Below are positions 33,040 to 44,100 of a DNA stretch of 64,000 nt, piece by piece (the stretch's first letter is position 1; the number at the start of each line of letters is the position of its first letter). This stretch comes from Platerodrilus igneus (lineage: Eukaryota > Arthropoda > Insecta > Coleoptera > Lycidae): positions 1 through 64,000 of the forward strand of contig JARFIW010001743.1 in the NCBI GenBank assembly GCA_036346225.1, written 5' to 3'. Position numbers and translations under genes: made by a program. The notes below the pieces were generated by a model. That model was given only the letters and a program-made list of their open reading frames with translations, did no database searches and was not told where the DNA came from.

Positions 33040-33740
33040 ACTCATCAATACTGGATACACTGAATTACATTGAAGATAGTATAATTGTGTATCATTGGGT
33101 CACATCTAGTAAATCTGATTACTTTACATTTGGATTCGTTAACCTCAAATAAGTTCTTACTACAATATTCTAAAAAATGGTCTAACTTGTTCTGGATCAT
33201 GTGACAGTCAATCATAGATTTCACTTGACCAAAAATTTTTTTGTCGATATATAACAGAAAACTACAGTATTTAAATGATAAGGCGACATAATTAATAAAT
33301 AAGAAAAAGGAATGGACCAATGTGGGATCCTTGAGGCATTCCAAATGTGACAATAAAGTCTCAGATACAATATTTCCAAGCTTGACAAGCTGATGTCTAT
33401 CTGTGAGAAATCACAATCCACTTTATATATTGTACAATATTGTCTAGTAACTTCAGTTTCAAAATAAGCAATTGAATGCAAACCCTATCAAATGCTTTGG
33501 AAATGTTGGAATACATCATAAGAATATGATTTTTATTTTCCATGAAGTATGATATAGATAGTCTTGATATACTGCTAGGTTTGTTGATGTTAATCGACCT
33601 CTTATAAAACCACGCTGCTCCTCCATAAAGCAGGAAAGAAAAACATTATGCAATTCACCAGTTATAAGAACCTCCATTAGTTTAGGTATAGTTGACATAA
33701 TAGATATGCCCCTGTAGTTGCACATAAATATATGCATACA
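33040..33740 (-). pseudogene. Jockey-type LINE reverse transcriptase fragment
   Basis: Broken minus-strand frames give NYRGISIMSTIPKLMEVLIT and EEQRGFIRGRLTSTNLAVYQ, the NYR-I..l...K..E and Q-GF-gRST blocks of LINE RT. WSIPFSYLLIMSPYHLNTVV lies in one frame; in the next FINYVALSFKYCSFLLYIDK corresponds to the LLF-FIND...YADD region (here YID-KKIF). NLFEVNESKCKVIRFTR matches the downstream N-l-lN..K....f block. Several segments are lost. It begins about 55 bases after the last SETDB1-like exon, so it sits in or beyond that gene's intron. Confidence 0.75.
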
Positions 33741-33795
33741 TGAGAAACAAAAATAATAAACACAATTACAGTTTTAAAAGTTCTTTAAAACTTAC

Positions 33796-33944
33796 TTGCA
33801 TAATTGATCAAAAGTAGATGGTTGTACAACTTGATTTAGTTCATCATCTGTAATCATTAAAGCTTGATTTTCGTAATATTCTTTTACTTTGTTAATGTTT
33901 TTCCTATGATTAAGATTAATTATACAGTTGTTTATAGCAGAGTT
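33796..33944 (-). CDS. Probable next exon of the SETDB1-like gene (c)
   Basis: After a 44-bp intron (GTAAAC...TTTTAG) the phase-0 frame stays open for 149 bases: INKVKEYYENQALMITDDEL and QVVQPSTFDQLC, then donor GTAAGT. The sequence does not match the conserved SET core that I know. It could belong to the long insertion that splits the SET domain in this family, or the exon call could be wrong. The Jockey-type fragment begins about 55 bases downstream. Confidence 0.5.
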
Positions 33945-33988
33945 CTAAAACAAAATAGTGTAGCACAAATAGTTATATTTTTGTTTAC

Positions 33989-34166
33989 CTCAACGAGTAC
34001 TTTGCTTTTTGTAATGTGCCCAGTAGCAGTGCATACAAACGTACCCTGAGGTATACCATCTAGACACCGTATCTCCCATTCATTATCACTCCTCTTAAAT
34101 ATCCTGAGACGTAATTTGGTCCCAGATTGGACAACTCTGTTTGAACATTTTTCATTACAACTGCAC
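33989..34166 (-). CDS. Setdb1: SETDB1/eggless-like pre-SET/SET exon (b)
   Basis: A 48-bp intron separates it from exon (a). It encodes CSCNEKCSNRVVQSG, the last Zn-binding cysteines and NRVVQ of pre-SET, then RIFKRSDNEWEIRCLDGIPQ and GTFVCTATGH, the start of the SET domain. In relatives the last part reads GT(F/Y)ICIYAGxLLT, so CTATGH is divergent. The donor is GAG/GTAAAC in phase 0. The reading frame is open. It may be a diverged paralogue or a decaying copy. Confidence 0.8.
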
Positions 34167-34214
34167 CTACAAAACAAACCCTATAACAAAAGACATATGG
34201 TTGTATTATACTAC

Positions 34215-34351
34215 CTGTTGTTACATTCATAAATGCCAGTGAAAATAGGACTAAACAGCCGCCTGCCTAAATATCCCATATTTGTACTATTTACATTGAA
34301 CACGTTTAAGTCTTTTACTGTCAGTTGCCAACACATACATTTCGACTTATC
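34215..34351 (-). CDS. Setdb1: SETDB1/eggless-like pre-SET exon (a)
   Basis: The exon is bounded by acceptor CTATTTTAG and donor GTAGTA. It encodes DKSKCMCWQLTVKDLNVFNV, then MGYLGRRLFSPIFTGIYECN. CxCWQLT, GYxxRRL and TGIYECN are the hallmark Zn-binding pre-SET sequence of SETDB1/eggless, an H3K9 methyltransferase acting in heterochromatin. The exon end splits an Arg codon that is completed by the next exon. No stop or shift is present. Upstream exons (Tudor and MBD domains) are not seen in the AT-rich sequence at higher coordinates. Confidence 0.8.
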
Positions 34352-35035
34352 CTAAAATAGAAAGTCTTACATTAAACTATGAATGTGTATATATTGCAAT
34401 GATAATATGGTTATTTAAGGTCATATAAGGTCACAAGAGAGGAATACCTCATGTAAATATCATAAAAATCACGAAAACCAAACATTTAAATCATAAAATG
34501 TATATGTCATTCATCATGCAAAAGCAAATATAAATCACCCTGTATAAAATCAATAACAAGCTACAATTAATTAAAGGAAGTTCATTCCATAATAACTTCA
34601 CTACATTCATTAAAATAAATAACTGCGGAAGTAATCAAATCATTTTTAGAACATTTGAAACATTCTTAAGCTTAAAAACAAATACTAATTCAACATATTT
34701 GAAGAAAAAAAATAGTGAAATAAAATTTCTTTCAATCTAAACGCAGTTGCGTAAAAAAGTCAATAAATGCATGTAATTTATACCAGTTTGTATAGGCAAA
34801 CATCTAAAAACAAGCATATTTCATAAAGTATAGATATTTGAGGTGACAGAGTATGTGCGGTTTGAAACGTATATAAAATACCATACTTAATAAAACAAGC
34901 GTATATAAGTAAAGTATGGCTATTGAAGCGATGGAAATATCTGCGATTTACAACATACATACAACACTATTTGTTAATAAAGTCATATTAGACCCGCTAA
35001 AAGCCAACACCTTACAGATAAGAAATTGAAACATT
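34352..35035. other. AT-rich interval upstream of the SETDB1-like exons
   Basis: No further exons of the gene or other features were recognised. Confidence 0.45.
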
Positions 35036-35070
35036 TTTTCCATAGACGAACAACTGATAGCGCTCTGTCA

Positions 35071-35125
35071 TCCAATGAGAACGCGTGGAACATTCTGGAA
35101 GGAACTTGTTTCTATAAAACTAACG
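35071..35125 (+). promoter_or_regulatory. Promoter-like cluster: CCAAT, heat-shock element, TATA
   Basis: CCAAT (35072-35076) is followed by GAACATTCTGGAA (35088-35100), a perfect three-unit heat-shock element of alternating GAA/TTC with 2-bp spacers. TATAAAA lies at 35113-35119. The spacing suits a stress-inducible promoter on the plus strand. No ORF starts downstream; a minisatellite follows. The cluster may belong to an LTR or to a non-coding transcript. Confidence 0.5.
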
Positions 35126-35324
35126 TAACAGATAAAGGAGAATCATTTTATAATCCACGCACCGACTGTGCTAGTTGAAAGAAAATTATTACGTGAAGAG
35201 AAATTTTAGTGAAAGTCGTAAGTTTAAGAAATTGAAACGTAACAAAAATTCATAATTTCATGCGAATATAAACAATAACGTGCGAGTTGTCATAAATGTA
35301 TATAGAATTTTACCGTTAATATAA

Positions 35325-35600
35325 ACAGCTCCAGATTGAGGGTAAACGATTCCAAGTTGCGAGTAAACGACTCCAAATTTGAAGGTAAACCACTCTAAAT
35401 ACTTCAAGTTACTGGCTAGCGACTCCAAATTACAACGTAAATACTCTAAATAAATAGTAAAATACTCAAAGTGCAGGATTAGTACTTCAAACTATTGGGC
35501 AAACGACTCCAAGTTGCTGGTAAATATTTCAAAGTACTGGGTTAACATGTTAAGCTGCTGGTTAACGACTCTAAGCTACTGAACAAATGACCGATTTGTG
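35325..35600 (+). repeat. Degenerate 23-27 bp minisatellite
   Basis: About ten to twelve units carry variants of AAACGACTCCAAGTTGCTGG. Short tandem units of similar length also occur within the LTR/leader of gypsy elements 1 and 2, so this may be part of a related LTR. The sequence from 35600 to 36000 has no further feature beyond a 2x repeat of GATAAAAGTTCT near 35873 and 35897. Confidence 0.75.
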
Positions 35601-36023
35601 CCAGGAAGCTCCAGCAAGAAAAAACATAAACAGTTGTGTATACATGTGAGTTAAATTGATGCCAAAATTAGTAGAAATTGCAGTGATCAGTAGCGAATTA
35701 AATGGTAATTCTGGTTCCCTACATAAAGCAAACATCCTGCTATCACTAGTGCTACAGTAATTCCAATATAAACTAACTGAACATTGTTAAATTCAATTAT
35801 TAGTCATTGTTTAATGGTAATATTGCGAAGAAACAAGTGTTCTATAGTGATAGTGCAAGCTAGTTACTGATAAAAGTTCTGGTTTTATTTTATGGATAAA
35901 AGTTCTTGTTTTATTTTTATCAATATCAACAATGAATTAAACTTCAATAAACATTAAAACCACATATCTTTGTATAATAAAATACACATACTCAGAATTA
36001 CCTGATTATACAGGGTGATAGAA

Positions 36024-36500
36024 ATGTCACACTGTTCAACATGCAAAGCTATAGACAGGATATACAGTTGTGATAAATGTAATCAACAACTGTGTGATGC
36101 CTCTAGTGGACTTCAATCTACTGAAATTCGTTGTTTAGAACTAAAGCGTAAAACACTAATATTTCACTGTAAAACTTGCCTGGCACAATCAGATAGAACA
36201 CAATCAGGTATGTTAAACATATTATTAAAAACCAAATTCAGTGATGTCGTAAAAAGCATCCATACTCTTTTTGAAAGCTTTAAAGTCGAAATATTAGACA
36301 GCTTAACTAGAAAGGTCCCCTCAGGACTACCATATTCCCAATATGCTGAAACAAAGAAATTATTTGCTGCAATAACTAAAGCTGAACCGGTTCTAGTTGT
36401 AAAACCCATCAGTGATCAGCACAGCAATGACACAAAAACCACAATTAAAGATGCTATTAAGCCTGTAACATATAAATTTTCGGTAAAATTTGGTTATTAA
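36024..36500 (+). pseudogene. L2/CR1-type LINE ORF1, N-terminal PHD-like part
   Basis: The ATG at 36024 begins MSHCSTCKAIDR. Cysteine pairs CSTC, CDKC and CKTC with LCDASSGLQSTEIRCLELKR form the PHD-like finger found at the start of ORF1 in many CR1/L2 elements; the usual Cys before SGL is Ser here. LLKTKFSDVVKSIHTLFESF follows, likely helical, then KAEPVLVVKPISDQHSNDTK. After about 36470 the sequence no longer resembles ORF1, and the matching continuation appears only near 38430. Confidence 0.75.
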
Positions 36501-37972
36501 CCTTAGCGCGGTGTAGCTGTTATTTTAGTTGTTATCTAACAACATTTACATAATTCATTCAGTCATTATTACATATTTAATAATCAATAAACTCACAAAG
36601 CACATTTTAATCCTAATTACAAGTAACATATACAAACTACATATTCCTTTTGATAACATTTATATATACAAACTTGTTAACGTGTTCCTACATCGTAAAG
36701 TATCTACGATTTTAAAATCGTTCCGACGATTGGCGATCGTTGATCACTTTTCGTTTAGTAGTTAAACTGAAAGGTCGCTCCATGTTGGAAATGTTCAATA
36801 TGTGCAGGAAACCAAGTTTTCCTGGCGACGACATCGTAACTGACGAGCAGTCTGTTGAAGTTGTCCATGACAACTATATTAATAATGTAGTGTACAAATC
36901 CCTTAGCGAACGGTTTGTATAAATAAATTAGAATGTGAAATTAATTATTTTATTTTAGTGCAACTTTTAACCTACAACACTAATAACGTACAACTGTAAT
37001 CCCGTATGATTCTGATCCTGTATAACTTTGAACGTAAGGCTTTGATGCCGTGTAATTTTATAATCAAGAAATATGAAAGTTTGATACCGAAATAAGGATG
37101 GTCTTGTAGTAATTTTGGAGGAGACTTCACTTTAATTTATGGAACTCGTTTAGCAGACAAAGCCGTAAACTACTGTGTTCCACATGTGACGGATGTTGCT
37201 TGTAACCAGCACGTTCTACTGATGTACAGGTCGATTCAAGGTTGCAGGTCATTGCCGCAGTCGGTAAGAATGTATTTGTTATAACATAAGGCGGACGTTA
37301 CAAAGTCCACTGCGTAAATTGTGCATGCAATAATATGCTTTTGGAACTTGTTTTACATTACGTTGCTTTAAGCAACTTAATATCACTTGTATAAATGTTT
37401 TGTGAATTGAATTTAAAAATCCCTTTGTAAAGTATAAAGTCCAATGAGTACCGTAACCTATATTCCTTATTAATAGCGTGTTCAAATTATATATCATATC
37501 TCACCGATTGTACAGGTGTGAATATACCTCCTCAGTTATCTTGTTTTGACAAATTGAAGTATTACTATGTTAAATTATAACACTTGAAAGCTATATCATG
37601 TAAATTGGAATTTAAAGTAATCTGATTATTGTTGATTTTTGCCAAACGTTTATTAAGCAATATTTAAACACTGTGAGGTCGCGTAGCGCTACAAGACTAA
37701 TTTATAAAATATAAAATGTCAATAATTAAATTTCTCACTTACAAATCATTTTCATAAGAATTAAAATTTTTTAACAATGTTATTTATCATGATGTTAATT
37801 ACTTTTCTTTAAAGAGAATACAGAATTATTTTATTGGACATCAGTTCATTTATCAATAATATTAAATTCTCCCAAAAATTGGTACGGTGTTTACAAAGTA
37901 AACTCATCCGAAAAAGTATCCAGATAGTAGACACAATTGGAATTAATTTAAAAATACTATATTCATATTGAT

Positions 37973-38013
<41 letters not shown>

Positions 38014-38430
38014 TATGTTGTTAGAAACTATGTTTCAGAGTCACCCCGCTCAACATTAGATGTTTGAAGAAGACCAGCAGATGTAAGTATGATATGTGTG
38101 ACTATCAAACTTTGTATTCAAAGTGGTTTATGGTAATATAGGTTTCCAAATTTTCCTTTAAGCAAATTCATTTAGTTACTTGCTTTATAAAAAATTTAGG
38201 TGGCGTCCTTTATTCTGTTTCTTTCAATTCAAATATACCCACTGACCCAATCTCATGCAACCGTGGGCCAGAAAACCCAGCTAGTTCAATGTCTTTAGAG
38301 TGTTCTTTTACTATAAGCCAATTTCCATCTAATCCTTACCCTGGGCTTAATACAAATACATAAGAATTCTCGATAGGTAATGTTAATCTACCACAATTTG
38401 CTGTGATATAGATTGACAGAAAAAATATAC
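36501..38430. other. Sequence separating the two halves of LINE ORF1
   Basis: About 1.95 kb lies between the N- and C-terminal halves of ORF1. It holds (AT)n at 37974-38010 preceded by the repeated segment CAATTGGAATTAATTTAAA (also at 18.67 kb) and a 60-codon frame at 36740-36922 ending in TAAATAAATTAG. It may be an inserted element, or the two halves may come from two LINE copies. No transposase or other motif was recognised. Confidence 0.5.
37974..38010. repeat. (AT)n microsatellite
   Basis: A pure AT tract directly after the repeated segment ending CATATTGATCC, the same arrangement as at 18.7 kb. Confidence 0.95.
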
Positions 38431-39111
38431 ATAATAAGCCAATAGATATTGAAATTAATATATCTAAAATACGTGAAGCTCCTAAGGGAGGTATTGTCAT
38501 TGGTTGCCAAATCCAATCCGACCGAACAATATTACAGAAGGAAATAGTTGGAAAACTGGGTACTAAATATAATGTAAAAGCTCCCCAACTTAAAAACCCG
38601 AAATTAAGAATAGCGCAGATAAGCAGAGATGATGTCGATGCGGATACCAAGTCAATTGCTAAAAGTATTATAAAACAGAATAAACTAAATACTGAAGATA
38701 AAAACTTAAGGTTATAAAACTATTACAATCTAATAAGGCAAAAACTTAATCGGTAATTGTGAAACTGATTCAACAACACATGACTATCTGCTAGGGAAGG
38801 GCAAAGCCACCATTGGATGGTCTATGGGTACCATCTACAATCACATCCACATTACACAATGCTACAACTGCCTGAAATTCAATCATGTAGCCAAAAATTG
38901 CAAATCTGATATTACTGGCTCATTATGTTCGGGAAAGCATAACTTCAAAACCTGTACAGCTGAAAGTTATACTTGTTCCAACTGCTATTTTGCTAAAACC
39001 AAGCTAAACATGGATATTAGTGATGCACATACAACAGTGGACAAAGAATGCCCCTTCTACCTTCAAATGCTGAAGAGGGAAACTGCTAAAACCGACTATA
39101 TAATGGCATAG
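38431..39111 (+). pseudogene. L2/CR1-type LINE ORF1, C-terminal zinc-knuckle part
   Basis: Frames give IDIEINISKIREAPKGGIVI, GCQ and EIVGKLGTKYNVKAPQLKNP, the RRM-like middle of ORF1. A shift leads to ITQCYNCLKFNHVAKNCKS, CSGKHNFKTC and CSNCYFAKT with TTVDKECPFYLQMLKRE, the gag-type CCHC cluster that ends ORF1 in this group. The protein binds element RNA. Two frameshifts break it. ORF2 starts about 40 bases later. Confidence 0.8.
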
Positions 39112-39129
39112 CAATTAAATTCAAGCAGT

Positions 39130-40051
39130 TTACCCCACAGAAGACAATTGGATACTGCAGTCAAACAAAGCATAAACAAAATACACATCTGTCTGGTTAA
39201 TATTAGGTCTCTGATACTGGTCTTTGATGAGTTCATTGCTACCATAGCACCACACAAATTTGACATTATAGGTATAACGGAAACGTGGTTGCCAACTGAT
39301 TTTCCTTCCAATCTAGTTCATATTCCAGGTTATTCCCTAATCAGGGAAGATCGCCCTATGAGAGGTGGTGGCATATGCTTATATATTTTAGCAGCAATCT
39401 TACATCTAAAACTATACAATTAGACCTTGTTGAGAATCATAATATTGAGCACTTATGGATACAAATTAAAGTGAGTAAAATGCATGTTGTCAATGGAATT
39501 ATATACAGGCCACCAAATAGCACTATCTCCTCAATAGATGAACTTGAATCTGCACTTTCTCAAGTCGGCATCATATGTGAAAATATAATACTCATGGGTG
39601 ATGTAAATATTGATTTCCTACAAAATAGCACTAATAAAAACAGGATAATTTCATTGTTCAATGCTTTTAATCTTATGCAACATGTAAAAAAGCCTACACA
39701 AGTTACAGCTACATCCTCTACACTTATCGATATTTTGTGTACAACCAAAAATATCACTACTACATTATGTGAAACTATTGACTCAAATAATCTAACTGAT
39801 CATAGAGTGGTTGTCTGTGAATTAAGCATCGCATTACCAAAGTTCCAAAACAGAACAATTACTTATCGAGATTTTAACCTTCTTGATATTAACGAATTTG
39901 AGAATGATGTACATCACATACACCGGTAATTCATCAAAACTGTACCTGAACTTAACAGCGAGGTCAACTTGTTTAACGAAACTATCATCAACTTATATGA
40001 TGTACATGCACCGATGCGTACTGTTAACATTAAAATGAATAGTCCACCATA
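39130..40051 (+). pseudogene. L2/CR1-type LINE ORF2, endonuclease domain
   Basis: INKIHICLVNIRSLI begins the AP-endonuclease fold; KFDIIGITETWLPTDF carries the catalytic ETWL, and REDRPMRGGGICLYI follows. A frameshift near 39385 shifts to IEHLWIQIKVSKMHVVNGII, YRPPNS, ENIILMGDVNIDFL (catalytic GD-N) and NNLTDHRVVVCELS (catalytic DH). All the main catalytic residues are present. The palindromic element at 40052 interrupts the frame shortly after VHAPMRTVNIKMNSPP. Confidence 0.85.
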
Positions 40052-41950
40052 CAGGGTGAGTTTTTAGTGTGGCAACGGTCGATAACTCCGTTGTTATAAA
40101 AGCTACGTAAACCAAATTTGGAGGCATATTAGGCATGCCTAAAGTGCACATTTTAAAAATATTTGGAAGCATACAGGGTGTTTCATAATTCCAGGGCATA
40201 TTAAACTTATATTTTTTTAAATGGAACACCCTATATATTATTACATTTTTGAAAAGCCCATAAAAAGAGCTTTAATTTGATATCAAATTGTATCTGTCTA
40301 TTCCTTTTAGTTTTTGAGATATTCAACTGTTTTTAGAAAAAATGACCCCGATTAGATACATTGCCACTGCACTAATACACAACTTATGTTAATTTTCAAG
40401 ATGAAGAAAATTTTACCATATACCATAGTATATTTGTAAGTATCACTTTTTTGAAATTTCTTCCCAGTATATAGGGTGTGTCAGGTTTCGCAAAATGCAA
40501 TTTTTAAAATTTTTTTTAAATGGCACCCTACCAATTTTATTGCTACAATGGATAGTTCATTAAGTGTTCTTTCATTTTTGTTAAGCATTCCCTATACCTA
40601 AATCCATTACTTTCTGAGATATTTTTGATTTTCTTGAAATTTTATGAATATTTTTAATTTACATAACTAAAAATAACTTACTATTGGAGAATATTATAAA
40701 ACAATTAATACATTTTGATTAACAATCAACTACAGTTATCCAATAACAATTTTCACTAAAGATATAACAACCTACAATATTACGCTATCAACAGAATTCT
40801 GCCGCAACAACATTATGCATTTTATAGAAAATGTTCAAGCGGGAAATCAAGCAGGCTTTGAAAAAAATAACTATTACATGTAAAGTGTCATTTAGGTTTA
40901 TTAATTGTAGTGTGTTGTCATTTAACAGGATATCTCTCTTGGTATATTCTTGATGCAAGTAGGAAATTTTTTAAACTTGCTCCCAATACCCAAATCATAT
41001 TTATTTGTTCTTCCACTGTAAAATTCATTTTGAAAACTCCTTCAAAGATTACATTTAAAACAGAACTGATAATGTGTTAAATGACAACACACTACAATTA
41101 ATAAACCTAAATGACATTTTGATTACAATTGTTATTTTTTTCAAAGCCTGCCTGATTTCCTGTTTGAACATTTTCTATAAAATGCATATTGTTGATCTGG
41201 CAGAATTCTGTTGATAGCGTATTATTGTAGGTTGTTATATCTTTAGTGAAAATTGTTATTGAATATCTGTAGTTGATTGTTAATCAAAATGTATTAATTG
41301 TTTTATAATATTCTCCAATAGTAAGTTATTTTTAGTAATGTAAATTAAAAATATTCATAAAATTTCAAGAAAATCAAAAATATCTCAGAAAGTAATGGAT
41401 TTAGGTATAGGGAATGCTTAACAAAAATGAAAGAACACTTAATGAACTATCCATTGTAGCAATAAAATTGGTAGGGTGCCATTTAAAAAAAATTTTAAAA
41501 ATTGTATTTTGCGAAACCTGACACACCCTGTATGCTGGTAAGAAATTTCAAAAAAGTGATATCTACAAATATACTATGGTATATTGTAAAATTTTCTGCA
41601 TCTTGAAAATTAACATAAGTTGTGTATTAGTGCAGTGGCAATGTATCTAATTGGGGTCATTTTTTCTAAAAACAGTTGAATATCTCAAAAACTAAAAGGA
41701 ATAGACAGATACAATTTGATATCAAATTAAAGCTCTTTTTATGGGCTTTTCAAAAATCTAATAATATATAGGGTGTTCCATTTAAAAAAATACAAGATTA
41801 ATATGCCCTGGAATTATAAAACACCCTGTATGCTTCCAAATATTTTTAAAATGTGCACTTTAGGCATGCCTAATATGCCTCCAAATTTGGTTTACGTAGC
41901 TTTTATAATAACGGAGTTATCGACCGTTGCCACACTAAAAACTCACCCTG
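40052..41950. mobile_element. 1.9-kb palindromic element with 876-bp inverted arms
   Basis: The left arm 40052-40927 and right arm 41075-41950 are inverted copies with few differences, separated by a 147-bp spacer. The termini are CAGGGTGAG and CTCACCCTG. A TA dinucleotide flanks each side (40050-40051, 41951-41952), the target duplication expected of Tc1/mariner-type insertions. There is no ORF. Removing the element and one TA leaves the LINE reading frame continuous, which fixes its ends precisely. It is a non-autonomous foldback/MITE-like element. Confidence 0.9.
40174..41828. repeat. Concentric inner ends inside the palindrome
   Basis: Within each arm TA-CAGGGTG recurs: 40172-40180 pairs with CACCCTG-TA at 41822-41830, and TA-TAGGGTG at 40470-40478 pairs with CACCCTG-TA at 41524-41532. 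Each level has the same termini and TA flank as the outer element, so three element ends are nested symmetrically. Short GGGTGT...ACACCCTA units (about 60-80 bp, e.g. 40174-40236) lie between. Confidence 0.75.
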
Positions 41951-44032
41951 TATATTACTTCAATAATTCGACTAATGATAAAACTAAGTGATGTGTCTTA
42001 TAACAGGTATAGAAAACAAAGGACCGAGGCAAAATACAACTATTATAAGACTTTGAGGAATTATATTGACCAGGCTATCAAAAATGAGAAAAAAAGCTTA
42101 CCTTGAACATCAATGCATGCAAAACATCCATGCTCCAAAAAAACTTTGGAATACATTTGATAGATGCAAAATTCATTCTACAGTGAAACACCAGATATCA
42201 CCAGAGATTAATAATCCTAATGTTATAAATGACTATTTTGTTAATTCCATATCGCATCAAAAAGTAGAAAAAGCTGAGATCAATCGGTATATGCATAATT
42301 TTCTACCCAGAATAAATTAGTTTACTCGTTTGGCAACTGTAAATGATGATGTAGTTAAAGAATCTATAAAACGCATAAAATCCAATGCCTGTGGTGTTGA
42401 CGGTATCAATCTTAAGATGTTATTACTAATAATGCCCTACTGTATTGAAATAATTACATATTTGGTGAATCTATCACTGCAAGAGGGCATATTTCCAAAT
42501 TCTTGGAAACGATCTGTCGTTGTGCCTATTGGGAAAAAACACTATCCTGCTCACCTTCCGATTAACGGCCTATTAGTATACTGCCTATGATGTCAAAAGT
42601 CATTGAGCATATAGTATATACACAAACGTTGGAACATATTAACAGATGTGGCATCCTACCTGAACACGTCTGGATTTAGAAGTGGGCACAGCACAGCTAC
42701 TGCATTGATCAAGGTGTTAAATGATCTATCACATTCAGCAGACAAATCAGAGGTTACGTATCTCGCATTTATAGATTTCAGTAAAGCATTTGACATTATC
42801 GTGCATGATCTACTAATTGCGAAACTGCATTACTTTGGATTTGATAAAACTACTCTACAATGGTTCACTAGCTATTTAAATGGTAGATATCAGAATGTCA
42901 TACTAAATACTAAAACCTCACAATCGCTACATGTATCTTAAGGTGTTCCTCAAGGAAGTAACCTTGGACCTTTGCTATTTGTGATTTACACAGCAGATTT
43001 ACCGCAGGTCTTGACGCCAACTTGTAGATACCACATGTATGCAGACGATGTACTATTATATATATCGTGTAATACTCTATCTGTAAATTCTGCAATTAAT
43101 CTATTAAATGAAAACCCAGCTGCTGTTAGTAGATGGGTCCAACGTAATGGACTACTTCTCAACGTTTCCAAAACGGAAGCATTATGTATCTGTTCTCAAG
43201 AAAATTATGCAAGAGTAGAAGAAGCTCAGATAAATAGTCTTACTATGAATGGTGCAACAATCAATATTAGAAGTGCCGTTAAATATCTTGGAGTAGCATT
43301 GGACAAGCAATTAAACTTTGAAAGTCATGTCAACAAAAAAACGGACTTTGTTACTATAAATTGTGCACCTTATACAGATATGAAGTTTCTAAGCTCCGAA
43401 GTAATGTGGAGAATATGCTAATTCTATGACATTTGGACTACTGCAACGTAGTATACTACAGCTATCTAAACGCGCAAATGAAACGCAGAGTACAAGTCTT
43501 ACATAATACATGCTTCAGATTTGCATATAGCATATCTTATAGACAGCATATCACACCGTTCTATAATTTGCACTGCAAGCTTAAATTTGACCAACGAGCA
43601 AGCTTATTTTTAGCTACCTTCATATATGCTATTATCACCTCCCGTACCCCACTTTATCTGTATGAGATAATGAAACCAAGAGATAGTATGCACCTACAAA
43701 ATCTAAGAAATAACAATGACCTCAGTATCATGCAGCATAAAACTGTTAAATATGAGAGCTGTTTTGCTTACATGGCTACACAATTGTATAACAAATATAA
43801 AATAATCTTTTATGAAACCTCAAAAGACAAATTTCACAAGAAGCTATATGATGTCTTACTATATGAGCAATCACAAACTTGGGCTGCTGGAAATCTAGGA
43901 AACGTTGGAATCCTTTCTTCTATTTATCATTTTAACTTAGTTTATAATTTTTACTTAGTTTGGCATATGTACATTGTGTTTACCTATTACTTATATAATT
44001 TATTTATAATTGCTATATTTCATAATTTCTAG
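41951..44032 (+). pseudogene. L2/CR1-type LINE ORF2, reverse transcriptase
   Basis: After the palindrome the frame continues through a YRKQRTEAKYNYYKTLRNYI linker into RT. ACGVDGINLKMLLLIMPY, NSWKRSVVVPIGKK, SGFRSGHSTATALIKVLNDL and FIDFSKAFD (motif A) follow. Next are GVPQGSNLGPLLFVIY, YADD at 43038-43049 and LLLNVSKTEALC. The last part (MDYCNVVYYSYLNAQMKRRV, YSISYRQHITPFYNLHCKLK) is the C-terminal region of the CR1/L2 group. Stops at 42318, 42588 and 42940 and frameshifts near 42090, 42960 and 43420 make it non-functional, though the key residues are intact. Confidence 0.9.
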
Positions 44033-44100
44033 AAGGAATTTAAAATCAGCTTTGCTGAATTCCTTACCTTTTAGATATACCAATAAATAAATTTTGGATT
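44033..44100 (+). other. 3' end of the LINE
   Basis: The coding tail ends at about 44030. A short 3' region follows with CCAATAAATAAATTTTGG and a T run, after which gypsy-family sequence starts. Confidence 0.45.

Noticed and set aside
36740..36922. 60-codon frame with downstream AATAAA-like sequence as a small gene
   Set aside because: Short, no recognised motif, and lies in the interval splitting LINE ORF1.
38336..38650. 104-codon minus-strand frame
   Set aside because: Antisense to LINE ORF1 (KIREAPKGGIVIGCQ on the plus strand).
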